In this document: in pieces, positions 35,582-47,400 of the stretch
Layout of the letters: each line of letters opens with the position of its first letter
Position numbering within the stretch: the stretch's first letter is position 1
From: Rugalucina vietnamica
Lineage: Eukaryota; Mollusca; Bivalvia; Lucinida; Lucinidae
DNA length: 64,000 nt
Assembly (NCBI GenBank): GCA_964017185.1
Contig: OZ024871.1
Coordinates: forward strand, 29,240,488-29,304,487
Reading direction: 5' to 3'
Made by a program: the position numbers and the translations under genes
The notes under the pieces: model-generated
What the model saw: the letters and a program-made list of their open reading frames with translations, nothing else
What the model was told of the DNA's origin: nothing
The model's database searches: none

Positions 35582-36006
35582 CGATCAGCTGGCTGTTGGC
35601 ACATCCTAACATGTGTTTGTGATTTATTTTGATAAGAAGTGTTATTTTATGGTAAACTACTCATAGCAGTTTACCGTAGCTGAAGCATTTCTTTATATAA
35701 AGCAAAGGACGTAGCTTGACTGTAGATATTGGTCATGTACATAGATTACAGTACGTTCAACATTTATGGTTACGAGGTTGTTCATGTTAACTGACAACAT
35801 TAAGTAACTCGTATTCATGAATAGCGGATTGAAAGTTTTGGGGAGTAAGGTTTTTCTGAAGATGTTGGTCATAATGAGTGGTACACGAGGTTGGTGGTCA
35901 GAGCGAGATACGGGTATCGAGAATGAGGTCCTGTGCATGCCGTAAATTGCGGTTTTTTAAGTGCAATAAAATATAAATGATTTATGTTTGAAAGTAAAAC
36001 ATAATG
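35582..36006 (+). repeat. B1: internal split direct repeat
   Basis: 425 bp, matching B2 (37071-37496) with one indel near the end (GATTTATG versus GATATTATG). It carries AATAAA at 35965-35970, as B2 does at 37454-37459, consistent with a 3'-end processing role. An 81-codon antisense frame is repeated in both copies only because the DNA is. Confidence 0.85.
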
Positions 36007-36258
36007 GAATTTATATTTGTTTGCACTTTTGTGTTTGATACGGTAACTAGAATAGTTACGTATTTGATAGTAGTTGCGGTAATAGTCGGAAAAGAGCGGG
36101 TTTCGAACAGGATTGTTCTGCTTATGTTCTATTAATAGTCGAAATTGCATGCTTTTGCATGAGAAAAGCGCATTTCAGGTGCATCAGGTGATATAAATAG
36201 ATTTTAGGCGCCAAATCAAACCATTCGAGCCAAAGCCAGTACGCAGATCGGACAACTT
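36005..36258 (+). repeat. A2: internal split direct repeat
   Basis: Identical by eye to A1. It includes the TATA box but is followed by C-rich sequence instead of ORF1. Confidence 0.9.
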
Positions 36259-37070
36259 CCCCACTCCCCCACCCCCATGGCAGTTGAGATGTTAGAGTTA
36301 GACGAGCTGGTTGCATGAACAATGTTAATTCGCAGAGACAGCGGACATGGTTTGTAAAGGAGAGGTAAAAAAAAAAAAAAAAAAAAAAAAAGCAAAGACG
36401 TCAATTTAGAATATATATTTATTTTGGATTAACAAGAAAAGAAATAGATTTGTCGCTATATCAGTTCATAATAAATGTTAAGATATTTTCAGTTGTTTTA
36501 TTCGACCCAGTTTTGTTAGAATAAAATGAAATAAAATGAAAACTAAGATGTGCAATATATACGTTTGATTATGTTCATTAGGGTAGAAATTAGAGATTTG
36601 GCAATAACAATAGATTGAGTCTGTTTCAGAAGTAGACTGATGTAGGCTGCAGTTTTGTTTGAGCAGGGATCTTCACAGACGGGGTAGTGAGATGGAAGGT
36701 ATAATTTTCATAACAAAGCTAAAGGTAATATACATGTAGCCAATTTTCTAAAATTGAGTTTACAGAGTGAACATAGTCATGCATGCATAATATTGACAAT
36801 AATAATAAAAATTAAGGAAATACGAAAACTTAGTTATATAGAATGCTTTTCATATCATATATTTATTTAAAAATTTCTAAAGAGTTAGATCTAAGTATCA
36901 TTCACGCAACACTGTGTTTATAACGTATAGTTTCGTTTCAGAAGATGATCCTTGTTTTCAGATGGTCATAAGCTGCGGACATTTTGGATACCATGGTTTA
37001 ACCGGAAACTATCGAATTTTATGTCAGATTCATCTTGAATTTACATTATAATCTGAATGCAAATTAAATC
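36259..37070. other. Spacer between A2 and B2 with poly-A
   Basis: Contains CCCCACTCCCCCACCCCCAT, a run of about 25 A at 36367-36391, and AT-rich DNA. The poly-A may mark a retroposed insertion. No ORF of interest. Confidence 0.45.
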
Positions 37071-37496
37071 CGATCAGCTGGCTGTTGGCACATCCTAACA
37101 TGTGTTTGTGATTTATTTTGATAAGAAGTGTTATTTTATGGTAAACTACTCATAGCAGTTTACCGTAGCTGAAGCATTTCTTTATATAAAGCAAAGGACG
37201 TAGCTTGACTGTAGATATTGGTCATGTACATAGATTACAGTACGTTCAACATTTATGGTTACGAGGTTGTTCATGTTAACTGACAACATTAAGTAACTCG
37301 TATTCATGAATAGCGGATTGAAAGTTTTGGGGAGTAAGGTTTTTCTGAAGATGTTGGTCATAATGAGTGGTACACGAGGTTGGTGGTCAGAGCGAGATAC
37401 GGGTATCGAGAATGAGGTCCTGTGCATGCCGTAAATTGCGGTTTTTTAAGTGCAATAAAATATAAATGATATTATGTTTGAAAGTAAAACATAATG
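37071..37496 (+). repeat. B2: right split direct repeat
   Basis: 426 bp copy of B1, ending in AAAACATAATG. Defines the right end of the element. Confidence 0.85.
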
Positions 37497-38723
37497 TGTA
37501 TTTTACGCAGTATGACGGTATTTGACGTTACGCTGCGCGAGTCGACATGGAAGCTTTTCTGGCCGTGTAGAAATCATGCATACTACTTCTTAATTTCCTT
37601 GTTGCTATATGCACTTTCTGCTGTTAGCAGTGTTTCTTTCTTTTTTAGTACGTTCCAAACACACAATTCATCGAATACCGTTGTTCCCTTCGCATTTTAG
37701 GCATACCCACTAAATAATATGGCCGCTGTACGCCCAAATGACTTCACACACTTATACAAGTATTAGCTTTTTCAAAAAGCTTGCGGGCGTTTAGCCCTAG
37801 TTATAGGATGAAAGCTGACCCTATTCAACATATGTGCTTTAATTCCTGGTTCCTGGTGTGCAGAAAAAAATGGATAGTCAAATATTAGAACAAGTAAAAA
37901 AGACACAGGACCGAGTTGACTCAGGAGCCGAGTTAGTATCAGGCCGAGTTGACCCGCTTCCGCTAACTTCATCTTCGCAGCATAGATAGACCTTACTATG
38001 CTTCGCTTTTAATATCATCAGAAAAACTCCAAATAAATAAGTATCATTTTATCAAAATATATTGGGCTTCAAGATAGCAATGGTTTTCTGACCATTCAAA
38101 ATAAAACTTTTAAATGGCTTTTTTTTTTTTTTTAATCAAAACAGTAATTTTGGATTGTTTTTTTATCATCTTTCACAATAATAATGTTAACACATGGAAT
38201 CAATTGCCATTATGTTCAATTCTTGGAACAGCTGATTTGGTTCCCCACTCATTATTCGCCATCTGTGGACTTGTGGATGAAGACGCGGAAACAATGATGG
38301 GTTCGGTCTAATTCCGAAATAATTCGTTCACGATCTTATTTTTTTCTTAGCATGTATCATTATGGTTGGTTCCCTACTCGTTTTTCGCCAGGTACTGACT
38401 TATGATGATGCGGGAGCAACAGTGGGATCGGTCTAATTGCCGTCATTTCCGGATTGATGTGTGTTTGCATCAACGTATATGAACGCCCGCAACAATGACA
38501 CCATGTGCTCACCGCAAACATATTGAACTTTGCTCATACAAAGTTTGGTGAACTATCAAATGCAACGTCATCATTAAACATCGACTCTTTGCAAGGATGG
38601 TCAAAAGCATCTTGTAAAAGCTTGTGAACTGAAAGTCCTTCAACCTTGCAGCTATCAGTGCTGCAGGGAAATATTCTTATCATTGACTTGTAAATACTTA
38701 ATAGAAAGTCAACAGACCATGAA
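37497..38723. other. Intergenic DNA with a small degenerate duplication
   Basis: No gene. Two diverged copies of GGTTCCC[CT]ACTC...TTCGCCA...GGTCTAATT lie about 130 bp apart (38240-38315 and 38370-38445). Confidence 0.4.
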
Positions 38724-39689
38724 CACACCGTACATACGGCTCGTCAAATTCCAACTGGTACGCCAAATTCCAGATGTTTATGTCGGCGCGTGCGTTTTGG
38801 CGGGTAAGTTATTTTGCTGTATTTTACACAGAATACCTAAACTTTTCATGGTATAATCTTATTGAGGCTTATATTTTTTCAGTCTCCATCTGAAGGATCA
38901 TTGATAATCAACTTTTACAGTGTATTTATCGTTTTATTCTGTCGCTAGGCGACAAAAACAATACGCCAAAGTACAGACGGGCGAATGTCATATGATAAGC
39001 GAAATTACAGACGGCCAATACGGAAAATTCCAGACGGTTTATGATACGGGTCTACTAAAACACTTCTTTGTCAGTATATGGTTTAATTTGCATCGCTGCT
39101 AACCATAAATTGCATAAAGAAAACATTACTTGGAAAGGAAATAAAGTGAAACGACTGTCTTTAAACGATTTTATATGCCGTTTTTTTACTCAAGATGGAC
39201 AGGCTGATTGTACTTTTGACTACATGGAAATTTGGAAAAAAATGAAAGCAGATAGTGTGAACATTTGATAATATTCCACATAACTTAACTGATACATGTA
39301 TGGCTACTGCAAAGCAATTTTAAATATTTAAATAGAACACTACGCGACTCAGTACACGTACATGTATAAGCGCCATGAGACGGGGAATTATTTACGAATA
39401 GCGCATTGTTTCTAGCTTTAATTATATGCATACCCCTAATTTTGATTATAAATTCTGTATGGCATGGGCCGGAACTGAACTTTGCGGTCTGTGCCTGGGC
39501 ATACCAGGGTTCAAACTGATTGTTGGTTTCCTTATGCGCCAATGTCCAGGGGCGTTGTTAGGCATCAGGTGTCTTCGCCCTAGAAACACCATGGCATAAC
39601 CTGTGCTTTATTTGTTTGCCGATGTGCTACTTTGGTGGAATTTAATTTTTATACCAACTGAACAAATACATGTGTTTTTGTTCGTTTGA

Positions 39690-39990
39690 ATTGATGCTTT
39701 ACGTCCCAGTCAACAGATAAGGTCATGTCGGGACGTTGCCTCCATTTTATGGGACTTTTACGCAAAATGAGGATGTCATGACATCCTACAAGTGCTTGAA
39801 ATATAACCATTCAACTAAGCCAAAAAGGCTTATACGTATGGATGGTATGACTTGAACCACGTTTTGGGCAAGCTCAGACAAGAGGGGTTAACCAGTAATC
39901 AGATGGTCGGTCAGTAGTGTATAAGCTTTGCCTGGGTGTACAAGCAGCCCATCTATTTCTTTAGCCCCCAGTGGGTGATTGCCCACATCG
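39690..39990 (+). mobile_element. SINE-like repeat, second copy
   Basis: Shares GTCCCAGTCAACAGATAAGG, GGGGTTAACCAGTAATCAGA and TATAAGCTTTGCCTGGGTGT with the repeat at 8256-8790 in the same order. Confidence 0.5.
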
Positions 39991-40153
39991 CAACCCGACC
40001 ACCTTCAAATACACGTGGTTAAGGTCGTTGACTTATCAGCGCCTTTAAAATAAGATTAACCAAGGATCAAGAACTGAGACAATCAGGTTTCAAACCCCGA
40101 CCACTATATCACTCTCATAAAGTTATACTGTGTTTGAGTGGAAACAACATAGC

Positions 40154-40381
40154 AGACACACAAAGTTGAAACAATTTCGAATCAATGTTGATTCAATCAA
40201 CTTTGAAACAATGTTGTAGAATCAATGTTGATTCAGTAAATCGTATTGATTCAACAATGTTTAAAGGTTGACCGAATCAACATTATTTTAAGATTATTTC
40301 AACAATGTGTGTCCTAATGTTGATTCTACGGTTTCAACATTTTGTGCAAATGTTGATATAGTGAATCAACGTCGTGTGTCT
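40154..40381. mobile_element. 228-bp palindromic MITE with AATCAACATTG words
   Basis: Ends AGACACACAAAGTTGA and TCAACGTCGTGTGTCT. The interior repeats AATCAATGTTGATTC-like words in both orientations. Confidence 0.55.
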
Positions 40382-40483
40382 TAAAGGTGGCCATTTTATC
40401 TTTGCCAATCTATAAACTGTATGACAGCAGTAACATTTCCAATTCAAGAATTTATTTTTTGAACGTGTTCTTAGGTATGAGCA

Positions 40484-40486
<3 letters not shown>

Positions 40487-40540
<54 letters not shown>
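40487..40540. repeat. GT microsatellite
   Basis: About 27 uninterrupted GT units. Confidence 0.95.
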
Positions 40541-40542
<2 letters not shown>

Positions 40543-41205
40543 GATGAATGAAATATTCTTATAAGGGACGCTAAACTGGATTTAAAAAGTATACTTCCAA
40601 GTTGACCGCTTAAGAAGGCCAAACACTGCCAGGTATTTGAAAAAATCGCACTCAACACGTCTGATGCGACACGTATCCAAAGTCGTGTCTACGTCTGTTA
40701 TTTCACGTATCAACAGCTATTGTCCGTCTGGTCTTTCAAGTATAAAACGACTGTCGTGGTTCGTATCATGTAAAATCACACATGGTTCAAAAGAATGAGC
40801 TGCGCTATCAATAGTAGTAATTAATTTGAATGGAAGCTTAAATCAGGCTTTTAAATAGATACTAAGCTATATATATTCGAGCATGCGACTTTCAATTATT
40901 TCTAGTTATGGAGATATTTGGCAAAAAGTATGGATGTTTTCTGAAAAAGTGCCATTTTAAGACTTTCGTGCAATGTTTTCGCCAATCCACGGGTAAGATG
41001 ACCATGACACCTGTATGTACAGATGCGTGGATGTCCACACAAGACTGCCGATTATTATTTTCTTCTGAAACCGTTAGCTAAAGTATAATAAAACAAGAAA
41101 AAACAACAAAAAAAACTTACCCGCCAAAACGCACGCGCTGACATAAACATCTGGAATTTCACGTACCAGTTGGAATTTGACGAGCCGTATGTACGGTGTG
41201 ATGAA

Positions 41206-41838
41206 AGCTTGGTCTAGGGGACCTGGTCCCGAGTTATAAACTTTTTTTCAAGCTCAGCTCAGCTGAGCATGAAATTTCAACTGCTCATAAATGTTTAAAT
41301 AATCAAAATTGGTGGAAAATTCAGATACAGAACTAGTAATTTATCCTGCTTATAAATGTTAAAATGCCAACAATTGTTGATGTTGGCATTTTAACATTTA
41401 TAACCTTGGGACCAGCACGAGTTGAGTGTATATGTCAAGGGTAATTACTTTTCATGTTAAATGCTTACAACAAACACTATTCCATTAAATTGTTGTTTAC
41501 CATCCCAGTCAACAGCTGTGGTCACATTGTCTCGACTTTATTGGAGGGGATGACATGGCATTTTTAAGATTATACCATAGGGCCAGGTTTTCTCAAGACC
41601 TTGCTCAAAAATTGTCTTTTCAGGTTTCATTGTGATCATTGCCTACTTGTACCTTTCAATACAAAGCAGCGGGGGCCGTATGGAACAGAAAATTGTATTA
41701 GACAATTTTGGGACACAAATACAAAAAGAAACATGTTCCGTTTTAAGGTATTTATTTTTCTCTCATCATTTAATACATTCATTAAAATTCAAAGTTCAGA
41801 CAACCATCAATCTTCTTCGTTAAAATGACAAAAATTTA
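41206..41838. other. Intergenic DNA with SINE-core fragment and a hairpin
   Basis: AATGTTAAAATGCCAACA and its complement (41356-41402) form a hairpin. CATCCCAGTCAACAGCTGTG (41502) is a fragment of the SINE-core family. No gene. Confidence 0.45.
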
Positions 41839-43128
41839 GGGCTCAGTCACACTTGATCAATGATGTGCATCAGCAAAAACAATTCTGCATAAAGCAACAA
41901 AGCTGTGTTGTGTATTTAAACTATGAACTTTCAATGTATGGTATGTAGCCATATTGTTTAGCACCCAAAAAGACACTTTTTCATGTGATTTTTCATTCAG
42001 TTTTGCATTCCTTTTAAGACTATTTTAGCACATATGAAATAGGCCAATCAGTAGATGGGAAGAAAACAACCCCCAGAGATGATCAAATGAGCCGTCTCGT
42101 GGGAAAACCAACAATGTGGTTTCCGAACAGGTCCGACACAAACCGGGCTGTACAAGCACAGAAAAGAGTTAGAAGCTTGAAATTTCGGATTTAAGTAGAA
42201 GAGGAATTGTACTATCCGAGTAGCGAAAACAAATGCGCTGATCAGCTTCGCGATTACCGCGAAGCTGATCTGCGTCTTTGTTTTCGCCTATGCAGATTGT
42301 TGGTTTTCCCATGAGGAGGCTCAAATGATTAAGTCTGGTAATGAAATCAGTGCTCTTAACCATTCAGCTATGGGGGCTGCCTTTTTATTTGATGGGGAAA
42401 TTATGTTTCATAATTATTAATTAAACTGTGGACCAGTCCAGGGATGTTGTGTTGTATTGTATCTTCTAATTTTAGCTGCGGTATTCCTTGAATGACATCA
42501 GGAGTTTTTCCTGAATAGGTAGCTATAGAACTCTTTTTGTTTATCAAAATGGTTGTTCGTGATTGCCGCTAATACGGTGTGAGAAAGCACATAGTGTAGA
42601 TTTTCAATGCTTTGCAGTTGAAAACACATTAAAAAAGAATAACCCATATTCAAAATTTTATTTGGGGACTTGGATTGTCTAGCATCAGGTCAGAAATCAA
42701 ACCATGTCAAACAGCTTTTTTAATTAGCAAAAAATGAAATATTTCAGTAAAAAATGTTTGATATTTTTCTTACTTTTGCTCAAAACATAGATTGTGGGTA
42801 CATGTTCGAACCGCCTCTGCGAGGCAATTCTAACAAGTATCCACAATCTATGTTTTGGCGCAAAAATAAGAAAATTAGGTATACCCCTGCAAACCCCAAT
42901 TGTTTTATATAAAGGTGGGGTTCAAGGGGGGGTATACTTTTCCTGGACATGATTTCCTGATAATGTTTTATAGCTTCTCCGATGTGTCACCATAAAATTT
43001 CAGACAGCATTTCCTACAATATAATGTCCCAAAATGAAAATTTTGAATGCAGTTATTCCCCAAAATTCTAAACTCACGAGTAAATCATTTTGCTGAACTA
43101 GACGGATTTGGCAAGTGTGAATGGGCCC
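41839..43128. mobile_element. 1.3-kb TIR element with TA flanks
   Basis: Left end GGGCTCAGTCACACTTG, right end CAAGTGTGAATGGGCCC, with TA outside both ends. It carries a TGAGCC MITE (42088-42323) and a GAACCGCCTCTGCGAGGC repeat (42780-42865) as nested insertions. No transposase frame. Confidence 0.6.
42088..42323. mobile_element. TGAGCC-family MITE, copy 5
   Basis: TGAGCCGTCTCGTGGGAAAA to ATGAGGAGGCTCA with the palindrome CAGCTTCGCGATTACCGCGA in the middle. Confidence 0.8.
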
Positions 43129-43981
43129 TACGAATAAAATGCTTAATATGTATATGACTAAAGTTTTTGTACAAAAAGTGTATCATTTCAACAAAACCCT
43201 TCAAAAACAAGTACTGTACAAAACCTTCATTAATTCTTTATGAGAAATTGAGGATGGTGATGTTTAAAAATGAAGACAGAAAATACTTATATGAATAAGA
43301 TGATAATGATACACATAATGGATATTTCATTTTTTCAAAGTGTCAAATGTTGTGGATGCTAAATTCAATTGTTTTACAAACTGTATTCATTCTATTTTAT
43401 ATGCAGTTAATATGGTATTAATGTGTACAATTGGTACAAATACCAATATATTAGTCGGGCAGTGTGCGCTTATGCCCAAGGTTTTCGGAAAGAACCAGGG
43501 TTTGCGCTTATTGGAGCATGTGCATTAATTGAAAATAAGGTATATATTTAAAGAAATAACACTTCCAATAGGTAGGTGATAATCTGATCTGATAGAGTTC
43601 TTCAAAATGTGCATTTGCATCCAAGCTAATACATGCATTAGTCTAAATTGTCAGGCATATGCAACAAAAACATGGGAATCAAGCTAGGTAGAATCTGTGC
43701 TGTTGGCCAGCACCTTTGTTTTCACTTGAGAAACCCCTATACTTCCTATATCTGAAACTTTGAGCCTCGTCATCTTCTAGGGTTGCTCTGTCAGGTTTAC
43801 ATCAGAACTGGTGAAAAGCCCAGATGTTAAGTTTTCGTTAAGAGCAGCTCATTTTAAATCCAATGTATATTTAATAAAATTTGCATTTTCTTTCCGCTTC
43901 TGTAATGTGTACTGCATGACAACTTACAGCATGATCAAACTCCTGAGATCGTTTTTAAAATACATTTTTCCATTATAAAAT
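43129..43981. other. 3' flank of the nucleolin-like gene
   Basis: No coding sequence. A candidate minus-strand poly(A) signal ATTAAA lies at 43870-43875, about 107 bp past the stop codon. 43440-43535 resembles the TIR of the element at 61142 (GTGTGCGCTTATGCCC), and 43690-43855 is a worn TGAGCC MITE. Confidence 0.4.
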
Positions 43982-43999
43982 TCAGTCCTCATCGTCGTT

Positions 44000-44056
<57 letters not shown>

Positions 44057-44166
44057 GTCGTCGTCGTCATCATCATCATCATCATCATCGTCGTCGTCAT
44101 CATCATCGTCATCAACTTCCATTTTCTGAATTTTTTGTCCTTTGTTACTTGAGACTTTTACCTTGA

Positions 44167-44210
<44 letters not shown>

Positions 44211-44298
44211 CTACTTTCAGTTTGTTTGACTGGCTGTTTCTTAGCTTTTGAAGTCAATGCTGCTGTTTTAGCCACTGCTGATTTAGATTTAACAGGCA

Positions 44299-44331
<33 letters not shown>

Positions 44332-44469
44332 TGTCGTCGTCATCATCACTACTTTCCTCCTGCTGTTGTTTCTTGGTCTGTTGTTGTTGTTGTTTTGCAG
44401 CTTTTGTTTGTTTCTTATCTTTTTCCTGCTGCTTTTTATCAACTGTCTGTTTGGTCGGTGATGTGGGTT
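43982..44469 (-). CDS. Exon 13: acidic/basic C-terminus and stop (nucleolin-like gene)
   Basis: Acceptor TAATTTCCAG, phase 1 in. Reads EPTSPTKQTVDKKQQEKDKK, a Gln/Lys stretch, then three Asp runs separated by basic linkers (VPVKSKSAVAKTAALTSKAK; VKVKVSSNKGQKIQKMEV), ending in ENDDED and TGA. The linker plus EESDDD pattern matches blocks in exon 4 (ATSKAKPTVAKVAASK), so the module has been copied between the two ends of the protein. No Gly-Arg repeats. The complementary strand gives meaningless poly-Ser frames. Confidence 0.75.
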
Positions 44470-47400
44470 CTGGAAATTAGAAATTAGCCACCTCGTGGAA
44501 AAACCAACAATGTGGTTTCCGAACAGGTCTGCCACAAACCGAGCTGTACAGCCACAGAAGCAGGCTAGAAGCTTGAAATTTTGGAATTAAGAAGAAGATG
44601 AATTTTACTATCTGTGTAGCGAAAATAAAGGCGCTGATCAGCTTCGCGGTTACCGCGAAGCTGATCTGCGTCTGTTTTCGCATATGCAGATTGTTGGTTT
44701 TCCCATGATGTGGCTCAAATTATTCAAAACAATAAGCCCTTTTGGAGTTCATAGTTTCATAGCTGAGCTATAATAACTTGACGGTTTAGATTAAAAGGTC
44801 AGAACCAAAGTGAAATTCACAAATGTAATTAGTGCAAGTTATCAAGATGACTGACAAATTGCTGTTTTTGAAATTTCAAGATGTAGCATCTATTAAAACT
44901 TTATATCAATTGAGTGAAAATCAGCGACTGTGAGAAAAGGATGGGCCGCTGAATTCCTCTTTACAGGTATGCTGAGTACTGGCTAACCACTAATAAAAAC
45001 CCCTAACCTCCCAAGAGACTTGTGCTCATATATGCATACAAGCCTCAGGTCAATTGTATGTTTTTTTATTCACTGTTGGGTAGTCTTTGTAGAGTTCAAC
45101 CTAGAATCATCAAGTCATTTTAAAATAGAGATGATTTTCAAAGACTACAGTCATTTACTGGGATTATTAGCAGCATTGAATCAAAGAAGTATTGCAACTG
45201 GCAGCATTGTAATATCAAAGAAATTTCTTATATGAGCCCCTGCATCAGAAAACCAACAATCTGCATATGGGAACACAAAGCCGCAGATCAGCTGTGCAGT
45301 AACTGCAAAGCTGATCAGCGACTTTGTTTTTGCTACACAGATAGTACAATCCCATTTCTTTTGTAATCTGAAATTTCAATCTTCTCGCCTACTTCTGTGT
45401 CTGTACACGACGGATTGTGTCAGAACTGGACGGGAACCAAAATTGTTGGTTTTCTCATGCGTAGGCTCATATGTATACATGTATATCAACTATCGTACAA
45501 ACCTGTTTTCTTGAAAGACTTCCTAGCTTGTACAACAACAATGGGGTTGGATTTACCCTCAGTTCTTTGTAGAGCAGCTTTACAATCTGTTTCAGTCTTG
45601 AAAACTATGAAAGCAAACCTGCAAATGGACATAACACATTTATAAGTAATTTTTTGTTATTTTGTTTGTCTGAAATTTGAAAACAACACTAAAACCCAAC
45701 AAGTTTGAGTGCATAGTACTGCATACTGTTGTGGCTGCATTTGGCTCTTGTCAGTTGGTTATAGTACATAAAAATCTTTATAGGTAGACACAAGCACATG
45801 TATCTTTATTATATGACAATTTGGTCATATAACTATTAATATAGCTATTCATCCTCTTCTCCAATTCAAGGAGAGCATTTGTCAGTTGGTGGTGAAGGTG
45901 GTGAAGGTGGTGAAGGAAATGTGACATAAAAACTCGTAATCTGCCCCTGGACCAACTTGTCCAGGAACAATATGCCTAAAACTGACCATCCTCCTGACAT
46001 GACCTTAGCTGTTGACCATGTATGGTTGACTTTGTGTTTAATGTCCCACCAACAGCCATATTCAAGAAATGTAAACCCTTCAACCCCACTTTTATAGGTA
46101 AATCTTGGGTTTGCTGGGGTATACAATCATGGTTAATTTTGATCCGGTACTATGCAAGGCAGTTCTAATGCCTACCCACAATCAATAATTTGTGCAAAAA
46201 TATTAAAAAACAAGAACTCCGCGGAGGTCGATATCGCACCTGCATCGGGCAAAATAACTATAAACATGAAATATAGGTCCAGAGCACCAGGTTAAGGTGT
46301 GTTCTGAAAGGGTATGTGAAGGACATTTACTATGCAAGCTTTCACACTCGCAGCTATCACTGATGCAGAAAAAAACAAACTTCGACATAAATATATAACA
46401 AAGTCAATGGACCGTAAAATATAGGTCAAGGTCAGCAGGTCAAGGTGCATGATTGAAGGGTATGTCAAGGACAGTTACTATGCAAGGTTTCACACTCGCA
46501 GCTATCTCTGATGCAGAGAAAACCAAACTTTGACGTAAAAATTTACAAAGTCAATGGACCATGAAATATAGGTCAAGGTCAGCGGGTCAAGGTGCGTGCT
46601 TGAAGGGTATGTCAAGGACAATTACTATGCAAGGTTTCACGCTCACAGCTATTACTGATGCAGAGAAAACCAAACTTCGACGTAAAAATTAACAAAGTCA
46701 GTGGACCGTGAAATATAGGTCAAGGTCAGCGGGTCAAGGTGCGTGCTTGAAGGGTATGTCAAGGACAATTACTATGCAAGGTTTCATGCTCTCAGCTATT
46801 ACTGATGCAGAGAAAACCAAACTTCGACGTAAAAATTAACAAAGTCAATGGACCGTGAAATATAGGTCAAGGTCAGCGGGTCAAGGTGCGTGCTTGCAGG
46901 GTATGTCAAGGACAATTACTATGCAAGGTTTCAGACTCGCAGCTATCACTGATGTCAAGAAAACCAAACTTCGACGTAAAAATTTTCAAAGTCAGTGGAC
47001 CGTGAAATATAGGTCAAGGGTACTGGGTCAAGGTGCGTGCTTGAACGGTATGTCAAGGACAATTAATATGCAAGGTTTCAGACTCGCAGCTATCACTGAT
47101 GTCGAGAAAACTGAACTTCGACGTAAATGTTGACGGACGAACGAACGGACGAACGAACGAACGTACGGACGGACGGAAATTTGAACTCCTATATCGCACC
47201 CTGCTATAAGCAGGTGCGATAAAAATATCATTTTTTCGAATAAAATTTTCATTTTTTTTTTTCAGCAGAAAAAATTGCTGTATACTGCAAATGCAAGTTT
47301 TTGTACTGAAACAAATAAACCTACCCCATGATCTGATTGCCCTTCTTTTTTCTTGGAATAATTATATCAACACTCGTAGGGAACATTTTCTTCAATGTCG

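Larger units (their letters stand above)
32956..37496 (+). mobile_element. Ngaro/PAT-type tyrosine-recombinase retrotransposon, polymerase lost
   Basis: Order of parts: A1 (32956-33209), gag-like ORF (33218-33712), non-coding DNA with a hairpin array (35074-35300), B1 (35582-36006), A2 (36005-36258), 812 bp of spacer, B2 (37071-37496). B1 and A2 abut with a 2-bp overlap. This A1...B1A2...B2 layout is the split-direct-repeat signature of PAT/Ngaro-class elements (established for that class): the internal B1-A2 junction has the same form as the B2-A1 junction of a circular intermediate. No reverse transcriptase, RNase H or tyrosine recombinase frame exists between 33712 and 35582, so this copy is non-autonomous. 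The repeats are almost identical, so activity was recent. Confidence 0.75.
38724..41200. mobile_element. 2.48-kb TIR element with ATGAA target duplication
   Basis: Left TIR 38724-38810 (CACACCGTACATACGGCTCG ... GGCGGGTAAGTT) and right TIR 41114-41200 are 87 bp each and differ at only a few bases. ATGAA is duplicated on both sides (38719-38723 and 41201-41205). No transposase. Inside are repeated CAGACGG/ACGCCAAA words near the left end, a SINE-like repeat (39690-39990), a small palindromic element (40154-40381) and a GT microsatellite. Confidence 0.85.

Noticed and set aside
35693..35938. 81-aa minus-strand ORF, identical at 37182-37427
   Set aside because: Identity comes from the B1/B2 DNA repeat; the sequence has no recognisable domain and B is expected to be a non-coding terminal repeat.
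38211..38450. Possible duplicated exon (PHSLFAICGLVDEDAE)
   Set aside because: The second copy has stops in the matching frame and there are no convincing splice sites.
44142..44480. Poly-Ser ORFs opposite exons 13 and 4 (also 58752-59075)
   Set aside because: These are the complement of GAT/GAC Asp tracts of the nucleolin-like gene, which has splice-site and domain support on the other strand.
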